Origin: Solanum dulcamara | Taxonomy: Eukaryota > Streptophyta > Magnoliopsida > Solanales > Solanaceae | Direction: 5' to 3' | Assembly (NCBI RefSeq): GCF_947179165.1 | Contig: NC_077239.1 | Location: 30,890,134 to 30,954,133, forward strand | Length of the DNA: 64,000 bases | Part shown: positions 36,828 to 48,061 of the stretch, piece after piece | How the letters are laid out: each line of letters begins with the position of its first letter | How positions within the stretch are numbered: position 1 is the first letter of the stretch | Made by a program: the position numbers and the translations under genes | Notes under the pieces: model-generated | Told to the model about the DNA's origin: nothing | Database searches by the model: none | Seen by the model: only the letters and a program-made list of their open reading frames with translations

Positions 36828-37318
36828 TTACCCACCGTTCGTCCCCGAATGGTCAAGAGAAGAGCAAGGGTAGAAAAGGATACCTGACTCGACCAACAGA
36901 TGTGGATATCTTCCACGCATATCTGCCTCAGTCTTCCAAGTTGACTCCTCAACCAAAAGATTCTTCCATTGAACCTTCATAAAAGCAATCTCCCTTGACC
37001 TCAACTTGCGGACCTCCCTATCAAGAATAGCTACAGGCTCCTCCTTGTAAGACAGATTCTCATCAAGCAAACCGAATTCCAGCGAATAATATAGTTGTCA
37101 TCACCATGATATTTCTTTAACATAGACATATGAAATACTGGGTGTACTCCGGATAAACCTAGAAGTAAATCCAACTCATAGGCCACCTCTACAATATGCT
37201 TAAGAACTTCAAACAGCCCAATATACCTCTGACTGAGCTTACCTCGCTTACCGAATCTCACCACACCCTTCATGGGTGAAACCTTCAACAACACTTGCTC
37301 TCCCTCTATAAACTCCAT
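36828..37318 (-). pseudogene. Pol C-terminus with chromodomain-like tail (composite C)
   Basis: Minus frames give MEFIEGEQVLLKVSPMKGV, GKLSQRYIGLFEVL, VAYELDLLLG and VHPVFHMSMLKKY. After a frameshift come LSYKEEPVAILDREVRKL and VQWKNLLVEESTWKTEADM, then RGRYPHL. The order is that of Tekay/Del polyprotein ends. The aromatic/acidic chromodomain-type signature (STWKTEADM) is visible. Confidence 0.85.
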
Positions 37319-37425
37319 GTCCCTAACCTTTCGGTCTGCATACTCCTTCTGCCTACTGTGAGCTGCTAGAAGCTTCTACTGAATGAATTTCACCATTTCT
37401 AGTGATTCCCTCAAAAGATCAGTTC

Positions 37426-38140
37426 CTAGGGTCTCACCTCAAATGGATCAAACCAACCAATAGGAGACCTACATATCCTCCCATAAAATTTCTCAAATGG
37501 AGCCATATCAATACTCGAGTGATAGCTATTATTGTATGACCAATGACCACCAAAATCTATCACGCATGTACGAACTATATCCTCCAGCACTTGAATTGTC
37601 CTCTCAGACTGCCCATCATTCTGAGGGTGAAATACAGTTCTAAGATCTAATCTAGTACCTAACTCAGCATGCAAGGTCCTCCAAAAGCTAGAAGTAAATT
37701 ACTTCCCTCTATCTGATATAATAGAAATCGAAACTCCATGTAATCAAACAATGTCGCAGATATAGAGTTTGTCTAACTTCCCAGCATCATAAGTCACCTT
37801 GAATAGAATGAAGTGAGCAGACTTAGTTAACCTATCAACAATCACCCATATCGAATCAAACTTACCCAATATCTTTGGAAGGCCTACCACAAAACCCATT
37901 GTAATTCTTTCCCACTTCCATTTAGGAATGGGCATTCTTTGAAGTGTCCCTCTAGGACTTTGGTGCTCATATTTTACCTGCTGACAATTTGGACAATGGG
38001 AAACAAAATCAACAATGTCACACTTCATTCTGCTCTACCAATAATGTTGTCTCAGATCACAATACATCTTTGTTGCACCAGGATATATAGAGTACCTCGA
38101 ACTGTGAGCTTCTGCAAGAATAGTCTAAATTAAATTATCA
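37426..38140 (-). pseudogene. Integrase (composite C)
   Basis: The HHCC zinc-finger part shows LRQHYW, a stop, then MKCDIVDFVSHCPNCQQVK. The core shows WVIVDRLTKSAHF (Asp of DD35E) and, after a break near 37700, FHPQNDGQSERTIQVLEDIV with the catalytic Glu, then NNSYHSSIDMAPFEKFYG. Stops after LYICDIV and at 37426 separate the pieces. Catalytic motifs are kept but the frame is not. Confidence 0.88.
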
Positions 38141-38254
38141 ATACAAGGCATACATACCCGCCCCTTAATCCTCAAGACGCCTTTCTCATTGATCACAACC
38201 TCTTTGGCCTCTCCCTGTAAGACCATATCACGAATCTAGCTCAGCTTCTTATTA

Positions 38255-39078
38255 TCAAACCTGCTTTTCATTAATCTTGTCAAAGAAAGAAGATCTTGCC
38301 TCCACACAGGCCAAGAATCCTCCTTTCTCAGTTACTTCCAGCCTCATAAAGTCATTAGTCAAAGCTTGAACCTCTCTAGCCAATGGATGTCTGGAAACCT
38401 GCAAATGAGCTAAACTTCCCATGCTCCCTTCTTTTCTGCTCAAGGCATCGACCACTACATTAACTTTTCTCGGGTGATAAAGGATAGTGATATCATAGTC
38501 CTTTAGTAATTCCATCCACCTTCTCTGTCTTAAATTCAAGTCTCTCTAAGTGAACATATATTATAAACTGCGATGATATGTATACACTTCATACTTTACC
38601 CCATATAGATAATGTCTCAACTGCTTCAATGTAAATACAACCGTAGCTAACTCTAAATCGTGAGTGGGGTAATTACGTTTATGCATCTTCAATTTCCTCA
38701 AATCATAGGCAATTATATTCTTCTCCTGCATTAGCACTGTGCCTAAACCAGATATGATGCATCACAATAAACAATGAAATTCTTACCTTCTACTAGCAAG
38801 GCAAGAATCAGTGCAGTAGTCAATAAGGTCTTGAGTTTTAGAAAACTCTCTTCACACTCATCCGACCACACAAATGGAACTTTTTGCTTGGTCGGATTGG
38901 TCATATAGGAAGCAATAGAAGCAAATCCCTTGATGAACTGGCGGTAGTAGCTAGCCAAACCAATAAAGCTCCTTACCTTTGCGACATTAGTAGGTCTTGA
39001 CCAACTCTTTACTGCTTTAATCTTCTGGGGATCCACCATCACTCCATACTTAGAAACCTCATGCCCTAAGAAAGACAC
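38255..39078 (-). pseudogene. RNase H domain (composite C)
   Basis: [20 protein letters not shown] and the connection segment [18 protein letters not shown] lead to [11 protein letters not shown], which has the first catalytic Asp. A broken stretch ([20 protein letters not shown]) follows, then [20 protein letters not shown] and [11 protein letters not shown]. RNase H removes template RNA during reverse transcription. Confidence 0.85.
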
Positions 39079-39818
39079 TGAATCAACTTGGAGAATTTGG
39101 TATATAGCTTTTTCTCCCTTAACAATCCCAGAACAATTCTCAGATGCTTTTCATGTTCTTTTCTGCTCTTTGAGTAGATCAATATATCATCAATAAAAAT
39201 AATAACAAAGAGATCCAAATATGGCTTAAAGATTCCATTCATCAGACTCATAAAAGCAGCAGGCACATTTGTAAGCCTAAAAGACATTATCAAGAATTCA
39301 TAGTGTCCATACCTGGTTTGAAAAGTAGTCTTCAGTACATCTGCTGCCAATATTTTCAGCTGATGGTAACCAGACCTCAAATTAATTTTTAAAAAAACAT
39401 AAGCACCCTCCAATTGATCGAATAAGTCAGTAATGTAAGGAAGGGGATACCTATTTTTAATAGTCACCTTGTTCAGCTACCTATAGTCTATGTAACTATG
39501 AAGGATACCATCCTTCTTCTGTACAAATAAAACAGGAGCACCCCAAGGAGAGGCACTCGGTCTAATAAAACTTGTACCCAACAACTCCTGAAGTTGGGTC
39601 TTGAACTCCCTCAACTCAGCCAGGGCCATTCTATAAGGTGGAATGGAAATAGGGTGAGTGTTGGGCTCCGGGTCGATACAAAAATCTATATCCTTATCAG
39701 GTGGCATACCAGGTAAGTCTGCAGGGAAAACATCCATAAACTCACGCACTATCAAAATAGACTCAATCGATGGAACTTCAGAACTATCACCCTGAGATAT
39801 GCTAGGAAGGCTAAACAA
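39066..39818 (-). pseudogene. Reverse transcriptase (composite C)
   Basis: The frame from 39818 gives VREFMDVFPADLPGMPPDKD, FCIDPEPNTHPISIPPYRMA and SPWGAPVLFVQKKDG. After a stop at 39477 the next piece has [23 protein letters not shown] and the catalytic [11 protein letters not shown]. The YRQL-type motif just before MTIKNRYP carries the stop. Copies DNA from element RNA in the intact family. Confidence 0.9.
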
Positions 39819-40216
39819 CCCTTACTCACCAACCTCTTAGCATGAAGAAAAGAGATAATACGAACTAGGAAGGGAAGATAGTCACCCTCCCACACCAACT
39901 GATCCATCCCAGGCTTGGCTAATGTCACAGTCTTAGCATTGCAATCTAAGATAGCAAAATTTGGAGAGAGCCAAGTCATACCCAAGATTATATCAAAGTC
40001 AACCATCTCTAGAATAATCAAATCTACATAAGTTCTGCTCTCCACAAAAGTAACAAGGCAAGACCTATATACTTTCTCAACTAGCAGAGACTCACCGACA
40101 GGAGTAGAAACACGAATAGGCATGTCAATTAAGTCACAATATAAATCGATTCCATCAGCAAATGCGGAAAATACATAAGAAAATGTGGATCCAGGATCAA
40201 ATAATATGAAAGCCAA
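39752..40216 (-). pseudogene. Retropepsin-type protease (composite C)
   Basis: An aspartic protease motif FDPGSTFSYV carries the catalytic Asp (usual gypsy form D-S/P-G), followed by SLLVEKVYRSCLVTF, VDLIILEMVDFDIILGMTWL and LVWEGDYLP. About 155 residues stay open, the longest piece in the element. It passes into the reverse transcriptase frame with an overlap near 39752-39818, so a frameshift separates them. Confidence 0.88.
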
Positions 40217-40477
40217 GCTATCGCAGACCAGAAGAGTACCTGTGATAACAGCATCGGATGCCTTTGCCTCTGACCTCTCGGGGAAAGAATAACAATGGGC
40301 TCTATCGCCTGTCTGACCATTTCTCTTACTAGATTATACTCAAATAGTTCCAACCTGCCTGCCACCCCAGCCAGACTGGCGACCACCATGTCCTCTAGAA
40401 TGACGGCCCCTACCCTAGCTGTTGCCTCCACCTCTAACTTCTGGGGCTCTATAACTCTGATTATGCCAAGTCTGACT

Positions 40478-41684
40478 CTGCCTTGGATAATATATTTTTA
40501 TGTGTCCAGGCTCACCACATCCATAACAAGTCTTAGGGTCAAGAGTGGGTCTTTGTGAAGACAAAGAAGAGTGGAGATAACCCCCAAAATTAGAAAAAGG
40601 CTAACTAGTCTTTAACGGACCTCTATCTGAAACCTGCAATAAAGTCTGAATAGGACAGGTCGAATAATCTCCAAAACTCTGTCCTCTAGAGTAAGAACCA
40701 CTAAACTCACCTCTCTTATGAAAATTCTTAAACGTTGTCTCTTTAGCGAAGTTATCTGGCTTCACCCCCTCGACCTCTATCACAAAATCAACCACTTCCT
40801 AAAAAGATTTTGCTTAACCAGCAACCTGTAAAGATTGAATTCGTAAATCTGACCTCAATCCCTTCACAAAGTAGTGAATCCTCTCTTCTGTATTAAAGCA
40901 AAGTTGAGTAGCATATACGAAACTTGGCCTTATAAGCGGCAACAAACATCTTTCCCTACTCTATATTCAGGAACTCATCTCTTCTCTTATCTCTCAAGGT
41001 TCGGGGAATATACTTCTCCATGAAATAGTCATAAAAGGTTGCCCAGGTCATAGGTGGTGCCTCTGCTGGTCGACACTCAACATGAGACCGCTGCCAAATT
41101 TTGGCATCTCCCTGAAACTGGTATATCACAAACTTAACACCAAATTGCTCTACTATATCCATCTTATGAAGCAACTCATGACAATCAACAAGAAAATCAT
41201 AAAAATCCTCAAATTTAGTACCCCTGAAGACTGGGGGTTTCAACTTCAATAACTTAACAAAGAGATCATACTGGTCACTAGTCATTATCGGACCTGTAGT
41301 CAATCAAGAAAACATGCTTATTCCTATGGATGCAGTCATGCGGGGAACCACAATAGTTGTATGTTGAACTCCTAGAATATGAGGTGCTGGGAGAGCTTGT
41401 CCGTGATCGGATAACCCACTAAGATAGGTGAGAATGTGGTGGATCATCTCTAGAGTAGGCTGGGGTGGTGCTTCTCTCTTATGACCCTACTCATCCTCCA
41501 CCTCAATGTCCTCTCCATCTACCTTATCAGCCGGTGGAGAGGTCGCTGGCTGGCCTAGCTGTCTGGCCCTGCCCCTGGTGGGATTTCTCCTTCAACCTCT
41601 ACCACGGCCTCTCATTGCTACTCCTCCTCTGGCTACAGCCCCAATGGCTGACTCAGGTGCTGTTGTTGCTCTAGTTTTAACCAT
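40478..41684 (-). pseudogene. Gag of composite C
   Basis: ATG 41684 opens MVKTRATTAP, then an Ala/Gly/Arg-rich N-terminus. The capsid-like core reads SDQYDLFVKLLKLKPPVFRG, FEDFYDFLVDCHELLHKMD and MTWATFYDYFMEKYIPRTLR (41303-40956). A further piece (40795-40601) has VDFVIEVEGVKPDNFAKETT and GSYSRGQSFGDYS. A zinc knuckle CYGCGEPGHIKIYY (about 40540-40495) has Tyr where the last Cys belongs. Stops separate the pieces. Confidence 0.88.
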
Positions 41685-41886
41685 CTGTGAAAATAAAGTG
41701 AAGAAGATCAGATACCAAGTTATATCACCTAGATACCAATTGGATTCAAGTAATAGAATGAAAGAAATAAGTAATGGAGTTTTCTTAAAGTCACGTAGCC
41801 TCTCGAAGAAAAATAAAGGCGTCCATGTACCATTTTGCAAGACTCTACTAGACTTGTCCTTGTGTGATGATATCATCGAACCTAAA

Positions 41887-41899
41887 GCTCTGATACCAA
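41887..41899 (-). promoter_or_regulatory. Primer-binding site, first unit of composite C
   Basis: Minus strand TTGGTATCAGAGC, exact match to the initiator-Met-type site, three bases from the LTR end at 41903. Confidence 0.92.
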
Positions 41900-41902
41900 G
41901 TT

Positions 41903-43849
41903 TGTCACGATCCAAACTGGGCTATGAGTGGCACCTACACTTAACCTCCTAGGTGGGAGAACCAATGATATAAACCCCAACTAATAAATATGACAATAAC
42001 GCGGAAGCTCAATTAAATACATTTTCCCAAAACCTAAAAGTCATCACTTCAAGCACATCCAATTCTAAAATACTGAGTCTAAAAATATCATAAACCAAAA
42101 TAAATAAATAATACAATGTGTCCAAAAACTAAGGACATCATGCCATATTCGAGAAAATCCAACACGATCTAGAATGAATAGCTCACTCTGGAACCTAATG
42201 TGTTGGACATTGGCTAGATTTGAGGTCGAGTTGAAGTCGATGGAACATTTTCTATACTCCACAAAATAAAACAAAGAAAAATACAAGTAGGGGTCAGTAC
42301 AGGACAACATGTACTGAATAGGTATCATCGGCTGACTCAAAATATAAATCAATATGCATAAAGTAATAGTGGAAAATCAATCATAGCACTTAACAGGTGG
42401 CACCCAACAATATCAAGATCAAGTGACAATACAATGAACAATTACATAACCAGTCAACAATATCAAGATCACACATGAAGACTCAGGCCTCCACATCACG
42501 CTCTTTTGGGAAATGAGTTATTGGAGATTTGGTAGAATTAAGTCATTTTAAGTTATTCTTCTTTAATATTTCTTTGTCGGAATGTGACATCTGATCCAAA
42601 TATACCATGTCAGAATGTGACACCCAATCCAATAATACCATGTTGGAATATGACACCCAATCTAAATATACCATATTGGAACGTGACACCCGATCCAAAT
42701 ATACCATATTGGAACGTGACACCCGATCCAAATATAATTAATTTATCATTCTTTATTACTGCATTTCACTTCATTATTAATATTTTATTAAGCCTTCTTT
42801 ATTCAAGTCACTATTTTTGATAGGGTAATTTCAAGATTATATATTTCACAGTCTTGAGATTTCAGACTAATCACAACCACATATCAACATCCAAACCACA
42901 ACAATTAAACGCATAATAAACTTCACACATTACTCAATGACTATCATTAACTATCAAGAGTCTATCTATGATATAGAATAAAACCATAACCTACCCCAAC
43001 AGAAGAACCGAAGTAAAGCAAGTTAATCCACCAATGTCCTTCCTTTCTTCAATGCCTCAGCCCATTTTTAATCTATCAAATATATAATATTTATAAGTAA
43101 CTAGTCCGTAGACACTAATGTTATTTATATGTTTAACCTAGACCCAACAACTCACTCAATTGTATAATCAATTTCTTAAAATCTCAAGCCTAGGGTTAAG
43201 TCTTAATTCCTCCCAATAACATAAATTTAATGGTATTCATATAATACAATACCCTACTATTTAATTACCTACCTCAATATGCCAAAATATTAGAGTAGAA
43301 TATGATAAATCGAAACTACAAAATGCGTCCAATAACTGTAACTACGCAAATAACACATAGAAGAGTAACCTCTTGATAATGATTATATGTCATATCCTAT
43401 ATCATTATGCAGTCACCAACTCTACCACTAATCCTGCAATCAAATGATTTTAATTTTTTTTACATGTAACATATATTTATATTATCATTAACTTATAACT
43501 TGACCATCACTAAGTAAAGAATAGTTATAGAAACATCAATTTGCAACCTTACCTGAATGTTGTCACTCGCGTGGGACGCACAGGTAAGTTTTCTCTCTAT
43601 TCTTTCGTTTCTTTTCTACTTCGTTATGTATCAAAATTAATAAATGTTATCATTTTTCTTTAATAATTGATATAGAGTGTTAAATAAATTATCAGCTTAG
43701 CCCACTAATTAAATTAGTTATTTAATTTTACCCCACAACTAAATAACTATGGTTATCGAATAGTCCAAATATCCATTAAAAGTTTATGGAATGAGTCTTT
43801 TATAAAATAAAAAGTTCTAGTTCTCAAAATGACCTAATGGGTCGTTACA
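41903..43849 (-). repeat. 5' LTR of composite C
   Basis: 1947 bp, TGTAACGACCC (43849, minus) to GTGACA (41903). It is colinear with 34943-36815. The minisatellite at 42578-42735 has about two more units than the middle LTR. Confidence 0.92.
42578..42735. repeat. 33-bp minisatellite in LTR C, ~5 units
   Basis: Units read GTGACACCCGATCCAAATA then TACCATATTGGAAC. There are about 4.8 units here and about 2.8 at 35615-35707 in the middle LTR. Being a multiple of three, the array yields an 11-residue repetitive minus-strand frame that I do not count as a gene. Confidence 0.85.
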
Positions 43850-43854
43850 AGACG

Positions 43855-44040
43855 ACTGTTATATTTGGATAGAATATTATGCAACTGTGGGTTAGTACGG
43901 AGGAAATAATCGACGGAAGATAACAAATGGATAGAGCCATTTTGTTCGCAGTACAGGTTTACATCAAGGACATGTTCTAGAAGTTGAACTCTTCCATAGT
44001 TGTGCATCTTGTGTAGCAATGACTGTTTGTAAACTCTCCC
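43855..44040 (-). pseudogene. Unidentified protein-like remnant
   Basis: The minus frame reads LLHKMHNYGRVQLLEHVLDV, NLYCEQNGSIHLLSSVDYFL and RTNPQLHNILSKYN, without low complexity and with ordinary amino-acid composition. It stays open upstream of the Met through GRVYKQS. It ends in the LTR of composite C, so it was probably cut by that insertion. I do not recognise the family. It could be a fragment of a host gene or of another transposon gene. Confidence 0.4.
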
Positions 44041-44361
44041 CTCTTTACGTTTAATGATAAGATGGAAAAATAGTGTTTATATCATATGGTTTTATATCAT
44101 GTTTTATTTTATGTTTAAAACTTAAAACTTATAGTGTTAATTATAATTTTTTTGAATTCAAATCTTTCTTCTTATTGTTTTCTACAGTCTGATTTTTCAA
44201 CAACAAATGGAATGGTCAAGGTCTTTTTGTTGAGTTTTAAATAAGTAAAACTTGTAATAGCAAAAGAAAGAAAGAAAATGTATCTATAAATTTTCACGTC
44301 TCTCAAAATATGTAAGACAATGACTCCCAATACACGTAAAAAAAGGTCACGTGCCTTGGGC

Positions 44362-44640
44362 TATAAATATTTAAATCCACTCACTCAACCCACCTCATTT
44401 TTAATTTTAATTATATCAACCAATCTCTACCATGTCTCCTCCAAACACTCGTTTTGTGCATCGAAGAAGGTGAACACCATCTGGGAGATCGAGCTATTGA
44501 AGGATGAAGTAAAGGACCTTAATGATACTATTGTAAATATGAAGCATGAACTATGTGTCCTACATCATCATTTTTTTGCCTTATTTCATGAGGTTAGCTG
44601 TTACACCAAAGACGATGGTCGGCTTGTGCCAGCGGTGTAG
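44362..44640 (+). pseudogene. Small coiled-coil protein family, copy 2
   Basis: A TATA-like CTATAAATAT (44361-44370) is followed about 70 bases later by ATG 44432 in the context ACCATGTCT. The protein starts MSPPNTRFVHRRR. A 1-bp loss then shifts the frame, after which it reads NTIWEIELLKDEVKDLNDTI and VNMKHELCVLHHHFFALFHE, ending VSCYTKDDGRLVPAV at 44640. Residue spacing (IELL..EV..L...I..M..EL..L) matches copies at 10214-10608 and 45210-45515. It looks like a cytosolic/nuclear coiled coil of about 70 residues; there is no signal peptide or membrane segment. Function unknown. Confidence 0.6.
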
Positions 44641-45209
44641 ATGCTTAGGGAAGTAATTTTTATTTTTGCTTTTGTTTTTTTATTTTTATTATCCTTTTTT
44701 ATTTAAAAAATGCACTACTATTTTTAATGTTTTTATTACCACCATTTATTATGAATTAATGCTGTTTTGTATTACATTTTTTGTCTTGTTAAATTTATTT
44801 TATTCACATACTTAAAACAAACATAAATTATGATTCTGTGATCTTACAATCCTCAACATTCTTTTAGATGTATTTGAGTAGATGCAGAAAAGAAAATAAC
44901 AATACAATCCGAGGGGAGGCAAATGGAAGTGAACAGTGACTATTTCAGATTCTCACAACATATGTTTGGTAATGGAGTAGGGAATAGTGGCCATCACCTC
45001 ACATCACATTAATAACACAACTTTAAATTAAGGGAAACAAATCTCTATAGGTCTATTCAATACAATATATCTTTTAGTTGGATTGAACACTTCACCTCTC
45101 AAAAAGAAAGAAAGTTAAATACAACCCAAAAATAACTCTTCAAATTCGACCCCTCAGCCTCTCAAATGCTCTTTACCAGCAATACTATCTACAGCTAAAA
45201 TATAATACC
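44641..45209. other. Spacer between two copies of the small family
   Basis: AT-rich, no gene recognised. It would hold the promoter of the copy at 45210, but no strong TATA box is visible at the spacing seen in the other two copies. Confidence 0.3.
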
Positions 45210-45515
45210 ATGTCTTCCCTATCTACCAAAAATCACTATGTTCGTAGAAGACGGTTCATTATCGTCTGGCAGATTGAGCTCCTAAAGACCTAAGTGAATG
45301 ACTTAAATTATACCATCCATTCAGTTAGGAGTGAAATGATGACGCTGAATAATTATTTTATTTTTTTGGCTAATCAGATTAAGAACTCCACTTAAGAGGG
45401 AGGTGTCAGTGGTGGAGCCTGTGGTGGTGAGGGTGCCGGTGGTAGTGCTCGTGGCCGTGCAAATGACGTTGCACCCGGTGATAATGTTGTTGCCAATGCT
45501 AATGATGTTGTTTAG
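45210..45515 (+). pseudogene. Small coiled-coil protein family, copy 3
   Basis: ATG 45210, context ACCATGTCT. It reads MSSLSTKNHYVRRRRFIIVW and QIELLKT, then a stop, then VNDLNYTIHSVRSEMMTLNN and YFIFLANQIKNST, a second stop, and a Gly/Ala-rich tail (EGGVSGGACGGEGAGGSARG, then RANDVAPGDNVVANANDVV), ending TAG 45513-45515. It is 102 codons long with only the two in-frame stops. It is the copy with the best-preserved length and shares the W-x-x-ELL, L-x-x-x-I and LAN-x-(V/I)-(R/K)-N marks with copy 1. Confidence 0.65.
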
Positions 45516-45699
45516 ATTTTTTCTCCTATGTTATATTTTATTCATTTTTATTTTTAATTTCAGTTATTTATTTTTTGTTTTTAATCTTTTATTATTGCAT
45601 ATTTTTATTTATTTTCTTAAAGTTTTTGAATTATATTTTGTTAATCTTAGTCACACTAATGTCACAGATTTTGAATTAAATTAAATTCAAATTCAAATC

Positions 45700-47430
45700 A
45701 ACAAAAGTTTGTTCAACTCATCATAGAAATGTAAATGAAGCAAAAAATTGAAAATTAAGAAAAAATTACGACCACGAGAATTAAGAAAAGACAAAGTTAA
45801 TATTTCTCTTCCCAAGCCACCTACAACCCATAACCAAAGAAAATCAACAACAAAAACTTGAGATTTATTCACAGTTTACCTTCCCAAAATATATATATTG
45901 CATGTATGGATATGTTGGCCCAATTTTGATTCTTTTACTCGTATACATGTTCTTTCTTGCTTCATTATGTTTTTTTCCAACAAATTTGCCATAACAATCT
46001 TTTGTAAAGTAAATATCATGTAATTAACGTTTTAAATAAATAAATAATACAAATTAACAATAATATGTTGAACTCATCACATACGAAATGAAAATGAAGG
46101 GGAAAATAGAAAATTAAGGTTAATTATCAAAACAATTATGACCACAAGAATTAAGAAAAGAAAAGTCAATATTTCTCTTTCCTCACCGCCTCGGGCCCAT
46201 AACCTCACAAAATCAATATCAAATATTTGACAATACAATTATCTCGCAGTTTATCTTCCGATATACTTGCGTGGATGGATATTTTGGGTCAATTTTGCCT
46301 CTTTTGGCTGATTAGTCGTATACATATTTCTTACTTCATAAATTTTCTCAACAAATTTGTCGTAACAATTAATTTTGCAAAAATAAATATCGGGTCATTA
46401 ACGTTGATTATAATAAAGTAAATAATTAACATTAATTAAAATTAAAATGAGGGAAACAAAATTATTTTATTTTACATGCTTCAAATAATTAACTTTGAGT
46501 TAGAATTATATTACTACATAATAAATAAATAATATTAAATAAATAAATAATCTTGAAATGAAGGAAACAAATCTTTATAGTTCTTTTCAATATCTTCTAG
46601 GAAAGGTTGGGTCAGTAGGTGTAATGATGAACAATTAGTGTAGCTATAACTTAACCAAACGAAATATATGTGTTGCGTGTATGGATATTTTGGGCCTTTT
46701 ACACATACATGTTCTTTCTTACTTCATTATTATTTTTCAACAAATTTGTCATAACAATTTTTTTTGTAAAATAAATATTATGTAATTAACGTTATAAATA
46801 AATAAATAATACAAATTAGCAAAAATATGTTGAACTCATCACATAAGAAATGTAAATGAAGGAAAATATGGAAAATAAAGGTTAATTACAAAAAATATTA
46901 CGACCACAAGAATTAAGAAAAGAAAAGTCAATATTTCTCTTCTCTCACCGCCTCGGACCCATAACCTCACAAAATCAACATCAAATATTTGACAATACAA
47001 TTATCTCACAGTTTATCTTCCAATATACTTGCGTGTATGGATATTTTAGACCAATTTTGACTCTTTTGGCTCATTAGTCGTATACATATTTCTTACTTCA
47101 TAATTTTTCTCAACAAATTTGTTGTAACAATTAATTTTATAAAGAAAATATCGGATAATTAACGTTGATTACAATAAAGTAAATAATTAACGTTAATTAA
47201 GGATAAAATGAGGGAAACAAAATTATTTTATTTTACATGCTTCAAATAATTAGCTTCGACTTAGAATTATATTGCATCATAATAAATTAATAATAAATAT
47301 ATAAATAATCTTGAAAAGAAGGAAACAAATCTTTATAGGTCTTTTCAATATCTTGTAGGAAAGTTAGGGTTTGTAGGTGTATTGATGAACAATTAGTGTA
47401 GTTATAACTTGACCAAACAAAATATAATTT
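45700..47430. repeat. Tandem array, 762-bp period with a shorter sub-repeat
   Basis: The block 'gaccacaagaattaagaaaa' recurs at 46140 and 46902, and a diverged copy lies at about 45767. 'atgttgaactcatcacata' and 'acaaatttgtc..aacaatt' also recur with the same 762-bp offset. Within each long unit a second set of blocks ('gtatggatattttgg', 'catgttctttctt', 'taattaacgtt') repeats about half a unit away. The array is very AT-rich and has no coding content. Confidence 0.8.
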
Positions 47431-47589
47431 GGTTCCATCATTTTTCTTCACTTATATCGATTGAAATTAATTAATTTTACTTTGCATAATGTCATACATT
47501 TTACGTTGAGTTAGAATTAATACACTTCTCCTCTGTATCTAACAAATAAGTATCTAAATTATCAAGATTAATATATGTATAGCCAGTAT

Positions 47590-48061
47590 ATTTGTTATTT
47601 TGTCTATAAATTTTGACTCCAACTTCTCCTCACCAACATTCCTAAGAACCACATTTTACAATCTATTCCTCTCTATTCTCTCAAAAAATATCGACCTCGC
47701 GTTTACGAGAAACAACTCCTCGACAACTCACAGCCTCTCTGGAGGTAGTACAGAAGCTCTATTATCAGAAATGGGATGTATGTGAGTCGTTGGGAAGGAA
47801 ATGCATGAGCTTTTGATAAGGCTCATTCAGTGAAAGGGTAAGAATTGAACTGAGATGGTTCTCTTGGACTACACCTTTCCCTTGACCCAAACATTTGATG
47901 CCTTTCAGAAAGTCGTGAAGAAGTATCCCAACATCGACTTCAAATATGAGGTTGATAGACTAACAAATTCCTCTGCTAATGCAGTGCACCATATTTCGGA
48001 TAGCAACGACCCCATTATCGAGCCCAAGAAGAAGAATTGCCAAAGATCATTATTGTTGTAG
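47590..48061 (+). other. Two short unidentified reading frames
   Basis: A TATA-like TATAAATT at about 47604 precedes a 61-codon frame (47600-47785), and a second 68-codon frame starts at 47855 (MVLLDYTFPLTQTFDAFQKV, KKYPNIDFKYEVDRL). Composition of the second is protein-like and non-repetitive. They are in different frames and neither is recognised. They may be one decayed small gene or chance. Confidence 0.25.

Larger units (their letters stand above)
33279..43849 (-). mobile_element. Composite Ty3/gypsy chromovirus C (LTR-gag-pol-LTR-gag-LTR end)
   Basis: On the minus strand: LTR 43849-41903, primer site, gag, pol, LTR 36815-34943, a second primer site, a second gag, then only the last ~295 bases of a third LTR (33575-33279). 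The outer borders carry AGACA (33274-33278) and AGACG (43850-43854), a 4/5 match, so the whole 10.6-kb unit may have one target site. Domain order protease, reverse transcriptase, RNase H, integrase, chromodomain-like tail is that of Ty3/gypsy, close to Tekay/Del (inference). All genes are broken. Confidence 0.85.

Noticed and set aside
41506..41952. 148-codon plus-strand frame across the gag start and primer site of composite C
   Set aside because: It is antisense to the gag N-terminus and primer-binding region and has no domain of its own.
42543..42731. Minus-strand frame with 11-residue repeats
   Set aside because: It is the translation of the 33-bp LTR minisatellite. There is no start context or homolog.
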